Below are positions 33,175-43,722 of a DNA stretch of 64,000 nucleotides, piece by piece (within the stretch, counting starts at the first letter, position 1; every line of letters begins with the position of its first letter). A program made the position numbers and the translations under genes. Source of the DNA: Cymbomonas tetramitiformis (lineage: Eukaryota > Chlorophyta > Pyramimonadophyceae > Pyramimonadales > Pyramimonadaceae); contig LGRX02030603.1 in NCBI GenBank assembly GCA_001247695.2, forward strand, positions 20,798 through 84,797. The letters run 5' to 3'. The notes under the pieces were generated by a model. It made no database searches, was not told the DNA's origin, and was given only the letters and a program-made list of their open reading frames with translations.

Positions 33175-34020
33175 CTACATGCCATATGTGGTTTCACCCG
33201 CTTCATTTTCAGGGTAATTTTTAGAGTCGATAGCGTATCCAAGTTTTGCCATAATGTGACCTGTACGCCTGAACCAGTTAAAGCGTTTGTCTTTTGTGTG
33301 ATTGTAGGTTGCATAGTGTGATAAGGGGAAGCCCGAGATGGCAGTTTTACTCATTTCGTTGTTCATGTTTTGAATTATTATTTTAAGCCATAGATTGTTG
33401 TTTCTACGGTATAGTGAGATAAGGTGGGGGTCAGTGATACGGTCCGTGTGGTTGTGTTGCCAATATTCGTGTTCATCTGCAGAACACAGGGTGTTCATAG
33501 TTTCAGTAATACACGACGCGGTTACAATATCGAAGACACTATCAATACCGTACCCGCCCTGGCAGACTGCTGTCCAGATTATTTGGTGATTAGTGTCAAC
33601 TGGGCAGCCCAGGTATTTGATTATAAACGAAGCTATCATTTTGTCTAATTCAATTGCAACATTCTTTGAGGAGTTGGCAATTGCTGAGGTAACTTTAAGA
33701 GGGTACGCCATTCTCGGAACTACAACCGCATTTACAACATATCTTAGCTGGTGTAGAGTCATGTGTTGCAGTTGGATGGATGTTAGAGTAGATTTAAGTC
33801 TGTCGATAAGGATTTCCGCCTGTTTGTCCCATTCCCCATTTAGTGCAAACCATACTCCGAGGTATCTGTTTACCTCTTTGCTGTTAGAGAAATCGAGAAA
33901 ATCTGGTGACTCGGGAGGTATCCATTTCGCATCAATGGAAGGACTTGAGTCATTGGTATTGGGCTCCAGATGACCCCCACAGATGAGTAAATCATCGGAC
34001 AGGTCATATCGTGTTACCAT
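33175..34020 (-). pseudogene. Non-LTR (LINE-type) reverse transcriptase, C-terminal part
   Basis: A 281-residue frame read on the minus strand, starting at the edge of a GC-rich block. It contains YLGVWF, WDKQAEILIDRL, QLRYVVNAVVVPRMAYPL and KYLGCPVDTNH, the post-catalytic thumb and connector region of LINE-type RTs, ending with a Trp-rich FNWFRRTGHIMAKLGY segment. The catalytic YxDD and everything before it are missing, so the element is truncated at its junction with 34021. The stop codon is inside the sequence that precedes the 185-bp satellite, which therefore acts as its 3' UTR. No poly-A tail was noticed beyond the satellite. Confidence 0.65.
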
Positions 34021-34052
34021 TTTGCCCTGGGGTTTGATGCGCTTTCTGTAAG

Positions 34053-35995
34053 GTGCGGGACAACAAGGCAGCTGACTGGACGCCCACCGAAGCCACCAAG
34101 AAGCTCAGCTTGTACACCCGGCTTGACCCGGTGTTCTACGCCGCGGTTAAGGTGCGCTATCCCATGGTGGCCGATCTTGCGACGGTTTCCCTCAGTGCCC
34201 TTCGCTCTCTGGTGGTTGAGATTTACCAGGCGTGGGCGGCGACGGAGGCCGGGAAGACTGCTCTGGCCAGCCCCTCTTCTGGTGGCGCGTCGGCTTTGCT
34301 CTCCAGCGACGAGCACCAGGTGCTCCTCGGCAAGATCCAGGAGTTGACTGAGCTGGTGCAGCGGCAGTGCGGGGCGGCTCAGCCGGTGGTGCAGCGGCAG
34401 CGGGATCCGCCGCAGCGGCAACACGGGCAGCGGCCGCCGCAGGGACGCCAGCCGCAGCGGCAGGGGCAGCCCCAACGGGGCTTTCGCATGGGTGTGAACA
34501 ACCCACCCGCCGTGGGCTTCGATCGCGACGAGCAGCGGGCGAAACCGCTATGTATTCGCTGCAAGAAATCCGGTAAGGAGCTTTATCACTTCTACCGCGA
34601 CTGCCCTCTTGGCGGTCGCCAACATTCCCCTGGCACGGCCGCAGCTTTCTGCATTCCCATCGACGACGAGGATGCGGAGGGCGTGCACGCCCTCGCCATG
34701 TGTGCCGTGTTCCAGGAGGCAGCGGATGAGGGGGCGGACGCCTTTGCCCGTGCGGCGACGGTGTACGGCCCGCCAGCGGTGCTTTGCGGGGGCGTTGTGG
34801 GGGGCATTAACGTGTCCGCCTACGGCTTCTCCGTGGACGCGGTGCCACCGGTGACGGGGACACCCGGTGAGGACATCCTCCAACGGCTGGACGACCTCGC
34901 GGCGGAGGTCAACGCAGCCGTTGAGCCTAAGGTACACTACACTCACGCCTCCTTCCTGCCGTCTGGGGGTGTTGACACGCAGGCTTCGGCTCTGGTGTGT
35001 GACTCTGCCGAGGCAGGTGACACACCGGAGAAGCAGGTTCCGGCAGGTGGTGCGGCGGCATCGGCATCCGCCGTGCCGGCCCCTGCTATGCCTGTCCTGG
35101 AGGACGAGGAGGAGCTCCTGAAGCTCTACGGCTACGGCGAGCCCGTGTCCCTTCAATCGGCACGGGTGACCACTACGGCGAGCACGGACGGTGAGTTCAA
35201 AGGCATTGTGGAGAATGTCAACCGCGCCGCGGTTGTGCCGGTCGACCTGACTGGCTACGACACGGATGATTACGAGGACCTCCCCGACGGCAGCTTCAGG
35301 CTGAGACCGCAGGCTGTCTTGGCGGATCACGCGCGCCAGCCGCGGGCTCCTGCCGTTTCGGCGAATCATGCGTCGGAGCCCGCGGCCCACACACCTCCCT
35401 CTGGTGGTGCCGTTGGGGATTGGCGTGACGGTGCTCACCGCACCTCTGGTTGCGGCAAGCCACCATGGGGCTTCCCCGCTCAGCCGGGTATGTGGGGGAT
35501 GCCCTTCCTTCTTTCCTTCATTCTCTTGATTTCAGTCATGGGAGTGGGGGCTGCCACCTTCACGGTGGCCAACGAGACCGGCCTTCTGCGGGTGTCGGAT
35601 GAGGAGGCACCGCTTGTTGCGGTGCCGTGTGCTATTCCGCCTCGTCTCCACCGGCGGGAAAGAGGCGGCAGGGCCTCTATATGGCTCCGGTGCCATGGCA
35701 TCCCGGGCCGCCGCCGCCTGCCATGTTATTTGAGGACGGTCCTCCGCTGTCGCCGGCATCGTCTTCAGATGACGAGGCCCCACCGTCGGGCAGCACTTGG
35801 CAGCACCCCGGTGCGGTGCAGCCTCCCGTGATCGACGAATCAACAACACCGACTCCGTCAAATTCTCTGGCGAATGATTTTTCAGTGATCGACACCTTAC
35901 ACTTTGGCCGCCCCGTATTGCTCCGCCGTGCTACTGCGGGCTACTACGGTGATCGATGTGGTGAAGGTGCTCCTCTGAACTTTGACCCCGAGTAG
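34053..35995 (+). pseudogene. GC-rich gag-like fragment with a frameshift
   Basis: The main frame runs about 34053-35640. Its apparent start is a GTG, so the N-terminus is probably cut at the junction near 34021. It shows a helical N-terminal part, a Gln/Arg/Pro-rich stretch (QRQRDPPQRQHGQRPPQ), a knuckle-like CIRCKKSGKELYHFYRDC (CX2CX8HX4C), long acidic and Ala-rich regions, and one hydrophobic segment (FLLSFILLISVMGVG) near residue 490. After about 35640 the coding signal continues in another frame (LFEDGPPLSPASSSDDEAP) to a stop at 35995, indicating one indel. GC content is far above the flanks. The gag identity is inferred; the knuckle spacing is unusual. It may derive from the same GC-rich retroelement family as 61742-63120. 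Confidence 0.45.
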
Positions 35996-36865
35996 ATCTC
36001 CTTCTGGCTCTGGCAGTGCACCACTTTCTGGTGGTGTACTGAGATGTACTTTGACCTCAACACGGTCTTCAATCTGGTTTGATTTACTTTGACACCTTTA
36101 TATTCTTCAATCTGACTTGCTGGTGCAGACTTTTTCAGTAGTTTAGCAGGACACTCAATTGCCTGTATGCTTTTGCTCTTGTACTAGCTAGAGGGTTCCA
36201 AGTTGTGTATCAGAATGGCACAGTTGGATTAGCAGTTAGGACCTGTCACCCTAGCTTCTGCCCTAGCAACTTACACTTCTGACTCTCCTAGCCAGTCACC
36301 ACCCACAGTGCTACCATCCCAACAGTACAGGCATACCATCCTGGCGGCACAAACGGTCGTGGATATGCTCTAACACTGTGTGCATCATTATCATCGACAT
36401 GTTGCATGCCCGTGTTTTCTTTTTATCTTTTAGTATGCTCTGTTATGTGGCGTAGTGCTTTGGCGTTGGGATGCGCGTTCAAGCATACAAAGGGGGGTGC
36501 AAAGCCACACACCGTCTAGGCGGGGGTTTTCAGGCATATGGTTCATGGTTGTTGCACAGGTCAAATATCACAAGCGTGTATATCGACATTTAGCGCAAAG
36601 CAGGCCGATTTCACCTGCCGGGGAAGCAGAAGAACGAGGGGAAAGAAGCCGGGAAATGGAAGGAGCCAAACGGCGAGCAACTACCGAGTTAGCTGCGCTA
36701 AAAGCGAAAAGTAGGGAAGAGAAAGTTAGGCGATTTCTCTGATTGAAAACATATATATATATATATATATGTAGATGTAAATATGTAAATAGGTATTTAT
36801 TTGTGAATTTCAATATGTGCTTCTCCCCTCGAGTCCAGTCACCTTGATCCTCCCCGTGGCATACG
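35996..36865. other. No gene recognised; TA microsatellite at 36751-36772
   Basis: Unremarkable sequence between the gag-like fragment and a dispersed repeat. A (AT)11-type microsatellite lies at 36751-36772. A short flank motif ATGTAAATAGGTATTTATTT occurs both at 36778 and at 37067, on either side of the dispersed repeat 36866-37050, suggesting a duplication around it. Confidence 0.5.
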
Positions 36866-37050
36866 TTTGCATTGCACTGAAGACACATGTACCACGCACA
36901 TCGCCCAGGGCTCCCGGCGAGGGAGGCGCTTTATAAGTATCCCGACGCGCCGGCCGGTTACCACCCTGCATGCCAGGCTCTGGTGGTGTGGAAACACCGG
37001 CATAGGTGAGTGCCCCCCTTCCCTATCCATCGGCTGCAGCAAAGCATATG
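36866..37050 (+). repeat. Dispersed about 180-bp repeat, copy 1
   Basis: Shares about 180 bp with 38980-39165, including GGCTCCCGGCGAGGGAGGCG, TTTATAAGTATCCCGACGC and a stem GGTGGTGTGGAAACACCGG. It contains a TATA-like TTATAAG, and it ends in GGTGAGT, which looks like a splice donor. It has no A/B-box typical of tRNA SINEs. It could be a SINE-like element or part of a structured RNA; its nature is open. Confidence 0.7.
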
Positions 37051-37121
37051 CACACTGAAGACACGTGTATGTAAATAGGTATTTATTTATTAATTGCATT
37101 TCTATTGGAGCCAGTCCGGTT

Positions 37122-40100
37122 TCATCTTCCTCTCCCTCTGCCTCTCCCTACAGCTTTGCCTCTGCCTCTAGGTGCCTGGGTGCCGCTTCCTGCACTACGG
37201 CCTCTACCTCCAGGTGCTTGGGCACCCCTCCCTGCAGGTTTGCCTCTGCCTCGAGATGCTTCTGCGGTATTTGACCTTGCGACCTTGTTTGACTGCGATG
37301 TAGATTTTGGTTGTGCTCGTTTGCGGATTACTCCTTTTCTAGTCACTTCCAGATGCTCCGGTATCACTGATTGAGCTTCCTGAGGAAGTAATTTTCTTTT
37401 CCCGGTTCTTAGAGCTGCCCGCTTTGTTTTCGACACATCTGAATCTGGGTACCGCCGCGTCTTCATCCATTTGCGAATTTGATGTGCAGTCAAGCTCAAC
37501 AGGTCGGCCGCTAGTACTTGCAATTCCAGGTCAATGGGAGTGTATGTAGTGTAACGTACCCGCCCTCCTTTTGTGTCTTATGCCGCAATCCTTGTTGTTC
37601 AAACTCGAGCAGCAAGCACATCTTGGAGGGGATTTTGGGATCTTTCCTATCGTTGCAAAAGGTGAAGCCATCCTCAAGACCCTTCTTAACAAAGTTTTGC
37701 AACCAATCTGGAGCAGATGGATTCGTCAGAAGCGACTCAGGATTCACTGATTGTAATGTGTATGCAGTATCTCGCACACGAAATGCCTCTGGACACTCTG
37801 GATGTTCCAGCTCGTCCAACTGGATATTTTGATTCAGCATCATTTGCTCTAACTCCGCTTTGTCTGTGACAACATCCCCAGGCCACAGATTATCGCCTTG
37901 GCGTTCTTTCGGTTGTTCCCACTTTCCACCGCCTTGTGATGTGTTCATCTCGTTGAATATACGTCCCATCCGTTCCATTTGCTCACCCTGCGTGACGCGC
38001 CCGCAAACTTGTTATTCCATGCAAATGCTTCGTAGCCAAATGCACTTGCACATTCTAATGGTACTCCCTGGGAGGACACAAGTAAAGTTTTTGTGACATT
38101 AGCTCAATTTCAGAGCGCCGCAGCAACGTTTGGGAGATCTCAGTGCAAGTATGAAATGTCACCTATTGGCGAGTATGCCCCGCTACGCACGACCTGTTGC
38201 ATAATCTCGTTTGGCTTTGCCATGCTCACTCCCCTCTATGGCCCGTTTCGCATGAGCAAATGAATGGAGCAGTCAGCATGGCACGGGGGGGGGCTGCGAA
38301 CTCGCAAGGCACCGAAGCACTGCATACGCATAGCACCGCATCAGCGAATCAGAGGAATGCATTCCATCCCCAATCGGGGTTGGAGCCTATCATTGCAGGT
38401 GAGCCAATTCAAATGTTTTCCTGGTGAGTGCGGCGTACCGTGGCATCCTTGGGCGTGAATTCCCGAACCATAGGATCATCTTCAAGTGTACCGTTAAAGT
38501 GGCCATCTTCCCAATATTGGGGCAAAAGGTCAGTTGGAAGGAAATCGAGTGTATATCCAAGCATTGAGATGTATAATGTTTGATCTCGCTGCAGCCATGC
38601 TCTGTCAATAGCAATCGAGACATCGGTTGCATATCTGGCACACAAAATCCGTTCCTCTGGTGTCAGCTCAGACCGTTGCATCAATTTATTCTTCTCTCGG
38701 AATCCTGCCCAAATTTTGGTGGTCCAAGTCTTTGCGTCACCATCGAGTTGCAGAATTTCCAGTAAGTCTTCATGATGCGTTAGGACTTTGAGCATCTGAT
38801 CGTAGTCCCACCGGCATACCAGCTTCTTGTAACTGCGACCTATCTCAACATTTCCTTCCCCATCGAATAAGTATTATGCTCATTCTATACGTACACTTTT
38901 CTCAAGCTACAAATTATTTTTCAAGCATCACGGTGCAATATGAGCCACGCTGCTCAGGGAGCAACCTCCGGGGCGCGCTGCATTGCACTCAACATGCATG
39001 TACCACGCACAGCGCCCTAGGGCTCCCGGCGAGGGAGGCGCTTTATAAGTATCCCGACGCACTGGCCCGGTTACCACCCTGCAAGGCAGGCTCTGGTGGT
39101 GTGGAAACACCGGGACAGGTGAGTACCCCCTGCCTATACATCGGAGGCAGCAAAGTAGCTTATCTCTCTCAAGCACTGGTGAAGAGTATTCAGTGCCTGC
39201 CATAGACTCGAACGAAGCATTTACACATTACTACCCAGCGCTATCGTTGGCGGTCACCTATTGCTGGCTGGGTCACCTATTGCTGGCCGGGTCGCCTATT
39301 GCTGGCGGGTCACCCAGCGCTGGCCGGGTCACCTAGCGGTGTGCATTTGTGCAGTGAGTAGGCGCTCGTTGCTCGGGGAGCGAGCCCATGTGCATCGCAA
39401 CCTTGTGAACTACAGTTGCCCTTCATACCCAAAGGAGCTTGTGGCCATACCCAGTGCATGCTTCGGAGGGGAGCGGCCACCATCAGTACAAATAAAATGC
39501 CTCTGGGCCTCTCTCTCGCCCATTTACATGCGTGAGCCCGGTCCTCGTTCTGGTCTAGATTCGTCGGGACCGTCGTACGACCATCTAATTGGCTCTGGCG
39601 TGTGAATGTGTTGCAAACATGAGCACAAATGCACTGCATCACACTTGCAACTTTTTCTTTGGTTGTGTCTTTGTCATGCTCTGTAAGCTTTATTTCGAGG
39701 TCCTCAAAGAACTCAAGGAAGCGCTTCACTTTTGTACTCCTGTGTATGATATCAAATGTGAACCATCTTCAACATTTAAAGAGGACAACACAAATTGAAG
39801 TATTATATTTACTCAAGGATTGCGTAAGGATATCACGGAGGGGGGATTCACCCTTTGCTTGCCAGATCCTCATCCACAGCCCTTTGATAGGCTTTTTTAA
39901 TAAACTTCTTGACGATGCACTTTGGTTCATGCAGGATGCAGATGACCATAAGGGCCACACCACCAGGAGACATCTTCTGAGGGTACATGCTATCCCTTCC
40001 AAATATCTTGTTGCGAGGCACCAAGAGAGTGCATGGAGGAGGATTCTCTCCGTTGCGGAGTTCCGGTGATGTCCACGTCTGAGGCAATTCTTGCAATGGT

Positions 40101-41062
40101 TTATCCACAGGGTGTGATTCAAGGTCATTCAGTGCCTGCTCATTATGCCCCACAAATTCACCCACCTGATGGTGATATGAAAATGTGATTGTTTACACGA
40201 TGCTCTGCAAGCATCCATCACATAATAGTTTTAATTGCGCGAGGCACATGCTAATTCGAGAGTGAAGCAATGAGCAAAGCAAGCGCATGTGCCATATTCC
40301 ATGTGCAGGTAACAAACGAGTCTTGACACTTAACAGTTTCTCACCTGTAGAAGTTCAGGAAAGCATGGGCCAAATCGGTCGCTGAGGGACTCCAAGGTGT
40401 CGACTTTCCCAAGATCCACTGATTCCCTGTCTCCGTTAGGATTGTCCTTGTATTTGCACGCTCTGCATTTTTCACCGCATTTGCCAGCCTTGCATGATGG
40501 ATCGTACTCGGTGCATAGCCAAAGGCCATTGTGGAGCTCCTTCCATTTGCGAGTGTCTAAGTTATACAAGGCCAGTGTCTCCTGTTGTTCTCCTCGGGTT
40601 TCATCGTTGAAGACATTGTTCCGCTATGCTTTTACTCCAAGTGCCATCAAGTCCTTCTCGCCGCTTAATGCAGATCGCATCATCCTTGCCCATCCAAGAC
40701 GCTATATTCATCATGGCCCACTGCCCTTTTACCTTTAAGAGTTGCAGCCCAACAGAAGTTACTTCCAGGTCATACATTCCTGTCACACGGGCGTCGCCCG
40801 TGATCTTCCATATTATCGGCATTTTGAGCAGCTCTTTGATCTGATCCCATGTAAGTGGGCCTTTGGCAAGTCCTTGGACTGAAGAACTAGGTTCTGTTTG
40901 GGTTGATGAGGTATCATCATAAGTTGCAAGCAACTCTTCCCACAATTTTGTCAAGCGTTCATCTTGTTCCTCGGTAGCTGCATGCCCTGTGGATAGCCAG
41001 CTAGCTTCAGTCCGAGTGGCACTCATTATAAATTGACATGGGATATGAATCAATGTGCCCAC
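37122..41062 (-). CDS. Unrecognised multi-exon gene, transposase-like C-terminus, partly broken
   Basis: A series of minus-strand frames with plausible GT-AG borders: 41062-40601, 40569-40346, 40167-39848, about 39735-39590, 38795-38425, about 38070-37511 and 37523-37122. The best junction (40346 to 40167, CTACAG/GTGAGA to CATCAG/GTGGGT) joins in frame. One exon has four CxxC-type cysteines (CKAGKCGEKCRACKYK). Around 38060-37950 a frame reads PLECASAFGYEAFAWNN and, after a one-base shift, GRVTQGEQMERMGRIF. This resembles the SAF-[YF]-E-x-N region near the end of CACTA/KDZ-type transposases, a weak resemblance. The C-terminus is Arg/Gly-rich (RGRGKPAGRG), possibly DNA-binding. A shift at 40600 and another near 37985 suggest decay. 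Function is not established. Confidence 0.35.
38980..39165 (+). repeat. Dispersed about 180-bp repeat, copy 2
   Basis: Second copy of the repeat at 36866-37050, lying between putative exons of the unrecognised gene. It differs by a few substitutions and small indels (for example GCATGCCAGG versus GCAAGGCAGG). Immediately downstream, 39240-39340 has a short tandem run of GGTCACCTATTGCTGGC-like units. Confidence 0.7.
39240..39345 (+). repeat. Short tandem repeat, about 24-bp units
   Basis: Four to five degenerate copies of GTCACCTATTGCTGGCCGG. Non-coding, with no further signal. Confidence 0.7.
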
Positions 41063-41430
41063 GGTTTCAACTCTTTTGATGGTGCCTCTATGTTGCTGAT
41101 CAAGATTTAGTTGATCTGTTGCTTTGGAAGGTTACGTACCACCTGATACTATCTGAGCTTGGAGCTTTTCAATTTCATCCGGGTTTTTTTGCCCTGCATA
41201 ACTTACGTAGAAATTCGGCTTTGAGATGGGTTCCGCATATATGCGCATTATGCTTGCAGCACCCGCATAATTACGGGTGTATACACCTTGTGTAAAACTC
41301 CTGCATAAAAGGTACATACAGCAAATCTCCGGAATTTATGCACCCCCCGTATTTATTCGCATTATGGTTGCGACACCCGTAAGTATGCGGTATACTGCAT
41401 ATCTCGTAAGTATGCTGCATATTTGTGGAT

Positions 41431-41723
41431 TGTTACGGATCGAAAGATGACAGACGCCCGCAGTCGCGATGTTGGTACGTCGTCGTCGATGTCACACGCA
41501 TAGTCGATCATCGATCTGTAACAGTCCGATCTGTACGAGTACCACTGAAATGCGCGAAAGGATTATCATCCTCCGCGTAGCTCAGTTGGTTAGAGCGTCG
41601 CACTAGAGAAGCGAACGTCACGGGTTCAAATCCCGTCGTGGAGCACTTTCGCCCCATGACGATATATATGATTTGACCCGGCTCGTACAGTGAAAATCCC
41701 CGCACCGATTTCAAACCCTAACA
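41431..41723 (+). repeat. 5' LTR of the TRIM
   Basis: TGTTACGG...CCCTAACA, 293 bp. The tRNA gene occupies positions 141-214 of the LTR. The terminal CCCTAACA is the same octamer that ends the LARD LTRs. Confidence 0.95.
41571..41644 (+). tRNA. tRNA-type gene embedded in TRIM LTR, apparent anticodon AGA
   Basis: A 74-nt cloverleaf: acceptor CTCCGCG/CGTGGAG (one G-T pair), D-arm GCTC/GAGC with TAGCTCAGTTGG as A box, anticodon stem TCGC/GCGA plus an A-A mismatch, loop CTAGAGA (anticodon AGA, U33 kept), 5-nt variable loop, T-arm ACGGG/CCCGT with GGTTCAAATCC as a perfect B box. AGA would read serine, but the short variable loop is not that of a tRNA-Ser and the discriminator is C, so decoding ability is doubtful. 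Both Pol III promoter boxes look functional. No strong T-run terminator follows closely, so transcripts could run into the element. Confidence 0.75.
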
Positions 41724-41724
41724 T

Positions 41725-41736
41725 TGGTATCGAAGC
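41725..41736 (+). promoter_or_regulatory. Primer-binding site of the TRIM
   Basis: TGGTATCGAAGC, 1 bp after the LTR. It matches 10 of 12 positions of the TGGTATCAGAGC tRNA-iMet site used by most plant LTR elements. Confidence 0.8.
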
Positions 41737-41997
41737 GACGGTTCGGAAACCGCCTCAGATGTAACGGCATAAGGCACACGATGTGACCTACGCTAAGATC
41801 GCGTATGCTCGGGCACGGTGATGTGACCTGCGCTACGATCGCGTATGCATGGGCACGATGTGACCCGCGCTGATGACGTGGACACATTCCACACAACCCC
41901 CGGTACGAGCGGACAAGGTTGGCTGCCACGTCATCACATCTGAGGTCGGACCTCTGAAAAGTAACTCGACACGAATGTCGTGAGGTCACGACACTTT

Positions 41998-42011
41998 AAA
42001 GAGGGGAGATA
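41998..42011 (+). promoter_or_regulatory. Polypurine tract of the TRIM
   Basis: AAAGAGGGGAGATA abuts the 3' LTR. It and the preceding TGAGGTCACGACAC mirror the LARD and chromovirus ends. Confidence 0.85.
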
Positions 42012-42303
42012 TGTTACGGATCGAAAGATGACAGACGCCCGCAGTCGCGATGTTGGTACGTCGTCGTCGATGTCACACGCATAGTCGATCATCGATCTGT
42101 AACAGTCCGATCTGTACGAGTACCACTGAAATGCGCGAAAGGATTATCATCCTCCGCGTAGCTCAGTTGGTTAGAGCGTCGCACTAGAGAAGCGAACGTC
42201 ACGGGTTCAAATCCCGTCGTGGAGCACTTTCGCCCATGACGATATATATGATTTGACCCGGCTCATACAGTGAAAATCCCCGCACCGATTTCAAACCCTA
42301 ACA
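42012..42303 (+). repeat. 3' LTR of the TRIM
   Basis: TGTTACGG...CCCTAACA, 292 bp. It differs from the 5' LTR by one C in a C-run after the tRNA and by one G-to-A (CTCGTACAG versus CTCATACAG). Confidence 0.95.
42152..42225 (+). tRNA. tRNA-type gene embedded in TRIM 3' LTR
   Basis: Identical 74 nt to the copy at 41571-41644, as expected from reverse transcription. The same structure and reservations apply. Confidence 0.75.
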
Positions 42304-42308
42304 TGGAT

Positions 42309-43720
42309 CCATAAGTATGCAGCATACTACATATCGTGTAAGTATGCTGTATATTTGTGGATCCGGAATAGTTGCAGGTAGTATGCATCGCGCATATATA
42401 TGTGATATATTTGCATTATATATGTATCACATGACGCGCTGCTGTGTGCTTTCGATGTGCGAACGTAAGTACAGTACCACTCAGCAGTAGATGTATTTCA
42501 CGGCTGAGTGTAGCTGCCTCGATGTGCTAGTCCACAGCAAGCGTGCATGCGTTACTTCGCAGCACTCCGAGTTATGAACGAGATACGCTGCGTGCGTGGC
42601 CCTAAACTTAACGAATGCGCGTGTACAAGCATCGGACTCTACAGCAAGACAAACGAAGTGCGCCGATAAAATACTAAAAGCATTGCGCAAACAGAATTAA
42701 AAGTTTACAAAAATACTAGTTTACGCCTGCATCTATCAACTGTAGCAGAGGTCAACGTTTTTCAAAGCAGGGTCTAGGCTAATTCATCTAATGAAACAAA
42801 CATGGCATTTCGCGTCCCACTCCTTTCCACATTGATATGATAACAGCCATACCTGAAACACACACAAGCAAACGTTCGGTCAGTGAAAGACTTTCCAACC
42901 AGAGAAATATGACAGTCTGTGCAGTGGGAATATTTCCCCCTCACCACAGATCCGTGAAGCATTTCTCAAGCGCAAATCAGTTCCAAAAAATCTACTGTGT
43001 GCAATTTGTGCAACAAATTGCATATTGTAAGTCAACGATGCCGCAGTGTGAAAATCACGTTACGTGATTTCGCACAGGGACGTTCGTTGTTTCAACCAAT
43101 GGTCACATACAGAGTGGGGGGCGCAACCCACAATATATTTTGTCTCGATTACACTTGGGAAGACAAATTTTAGCAACCGCTCCCACTGCTGTGATGGTTT
43201 GTAGTGGATTTTGGAAATCGCCAGGAGGCAAAAGGGGGTGCCTAAATTGTAAAAAAATACCTTGCGAGGTTTGGACCGTTCGCCGTTAGCAGACTCCAGC
43301 GAACCCAACCTGTGAATACACGGCGTGTGTGATCAGTATTTAAAACGAACGTTTGAAATAACAGCACGGAAACAAAAAGAAGACTGACGGGTGAGAAGAC
43401 CCGCTGCTGTGCATGCAAGTGGTTCAGCCGCCAGTCTTCTTTAATGCATACCACGGAGTTCGTGAAATTTAATAGTTCCTACTGCTTCGTTCTCGAATTC
43501 GGGTGCGCGAGTCAACTCACGTCATCATCGGTCCCGAAAGAATGTCCCGTCACATGGGCATCGCATCGCTCGAGGCGTCGATCGTCACGTCGCGTCGTGC
43601 TCGCGATGTGTTCAGTATCGAGTACAGTATGGAGTATGATACTCATACTGATACTAAGTAAGTCCGTATCAATATCGAATATGAGTACTGCAGTATCTTG
43701 TATCTGTAAATATGGGTGTA
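42309..43720. other. No gene recognised
   Basis: 1.4 kb without a convincing ORF. Around 41385-41425 and 42310-42360, on both sides of the TRIM, the motif AAGTATGCTGCATAT recurs, so the TRIM landed in a small AT-rich repeat. Short Cys-containing frames on the minus strand (42774-42962) show no known domain. Confidence 0.5.
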
Positions 43721-43722
43721 AA

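Larger units (their letters stand above)
41431..42303 (+). mobile_element. TRIM (miniature LTR retrotransposon) with a tRNA gene in each LTR
   Basis: An 873-bp element with LTRs 41431-41723 and 42012-42303 (293 and 292 bp, two differences seen), PBS TGGTATCGAAGC at 41725-41736, PPT AAAGAGGGGAGATA at 41998-42011, and an exact 5-bp TSD TGGAT (41426-41430 and 42304-42308). The 288-bp interior is non-coding. It shares modules with the LARD-like element (GTGACCTACGCTAA, ATCGCGTATGCTCGGGCAC at 17048-17090; GACGTGGACA; GAGGTCGGACCTCTG at 17535) and the same TGAGGTCAC...GAGGGGAGAT end. The LTRs each hold a 74-nt tRNA-type gene. Very recent insertion; mobilised in trans, most simply by the chromovirus family in this window. 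Confidence 0.95.

Noticed and set aside
34053..35861. Numerous overlapping long frames on both strands in the GC-rich block
   Set aside because: High GC lowers stop-codon frequency. Only one frame has domain-like composition (knuckle, acidic regions) and the others are its shadows.
36866..37050. Spliced-leader or snRNA gene
   Set aside because: It has a TATA-like box and donor-like end, but the sequence does not match leader or snRNA cores that I know.
41571..41644. Ordinary host tRNA-Ser(AGA) gene
   Set aside because: It lies inside both LTRs of a TRIM, lacks the long variable arm of tRNA-Ser, has an A-A mismatch in the anticodon stem and a C discriminator.
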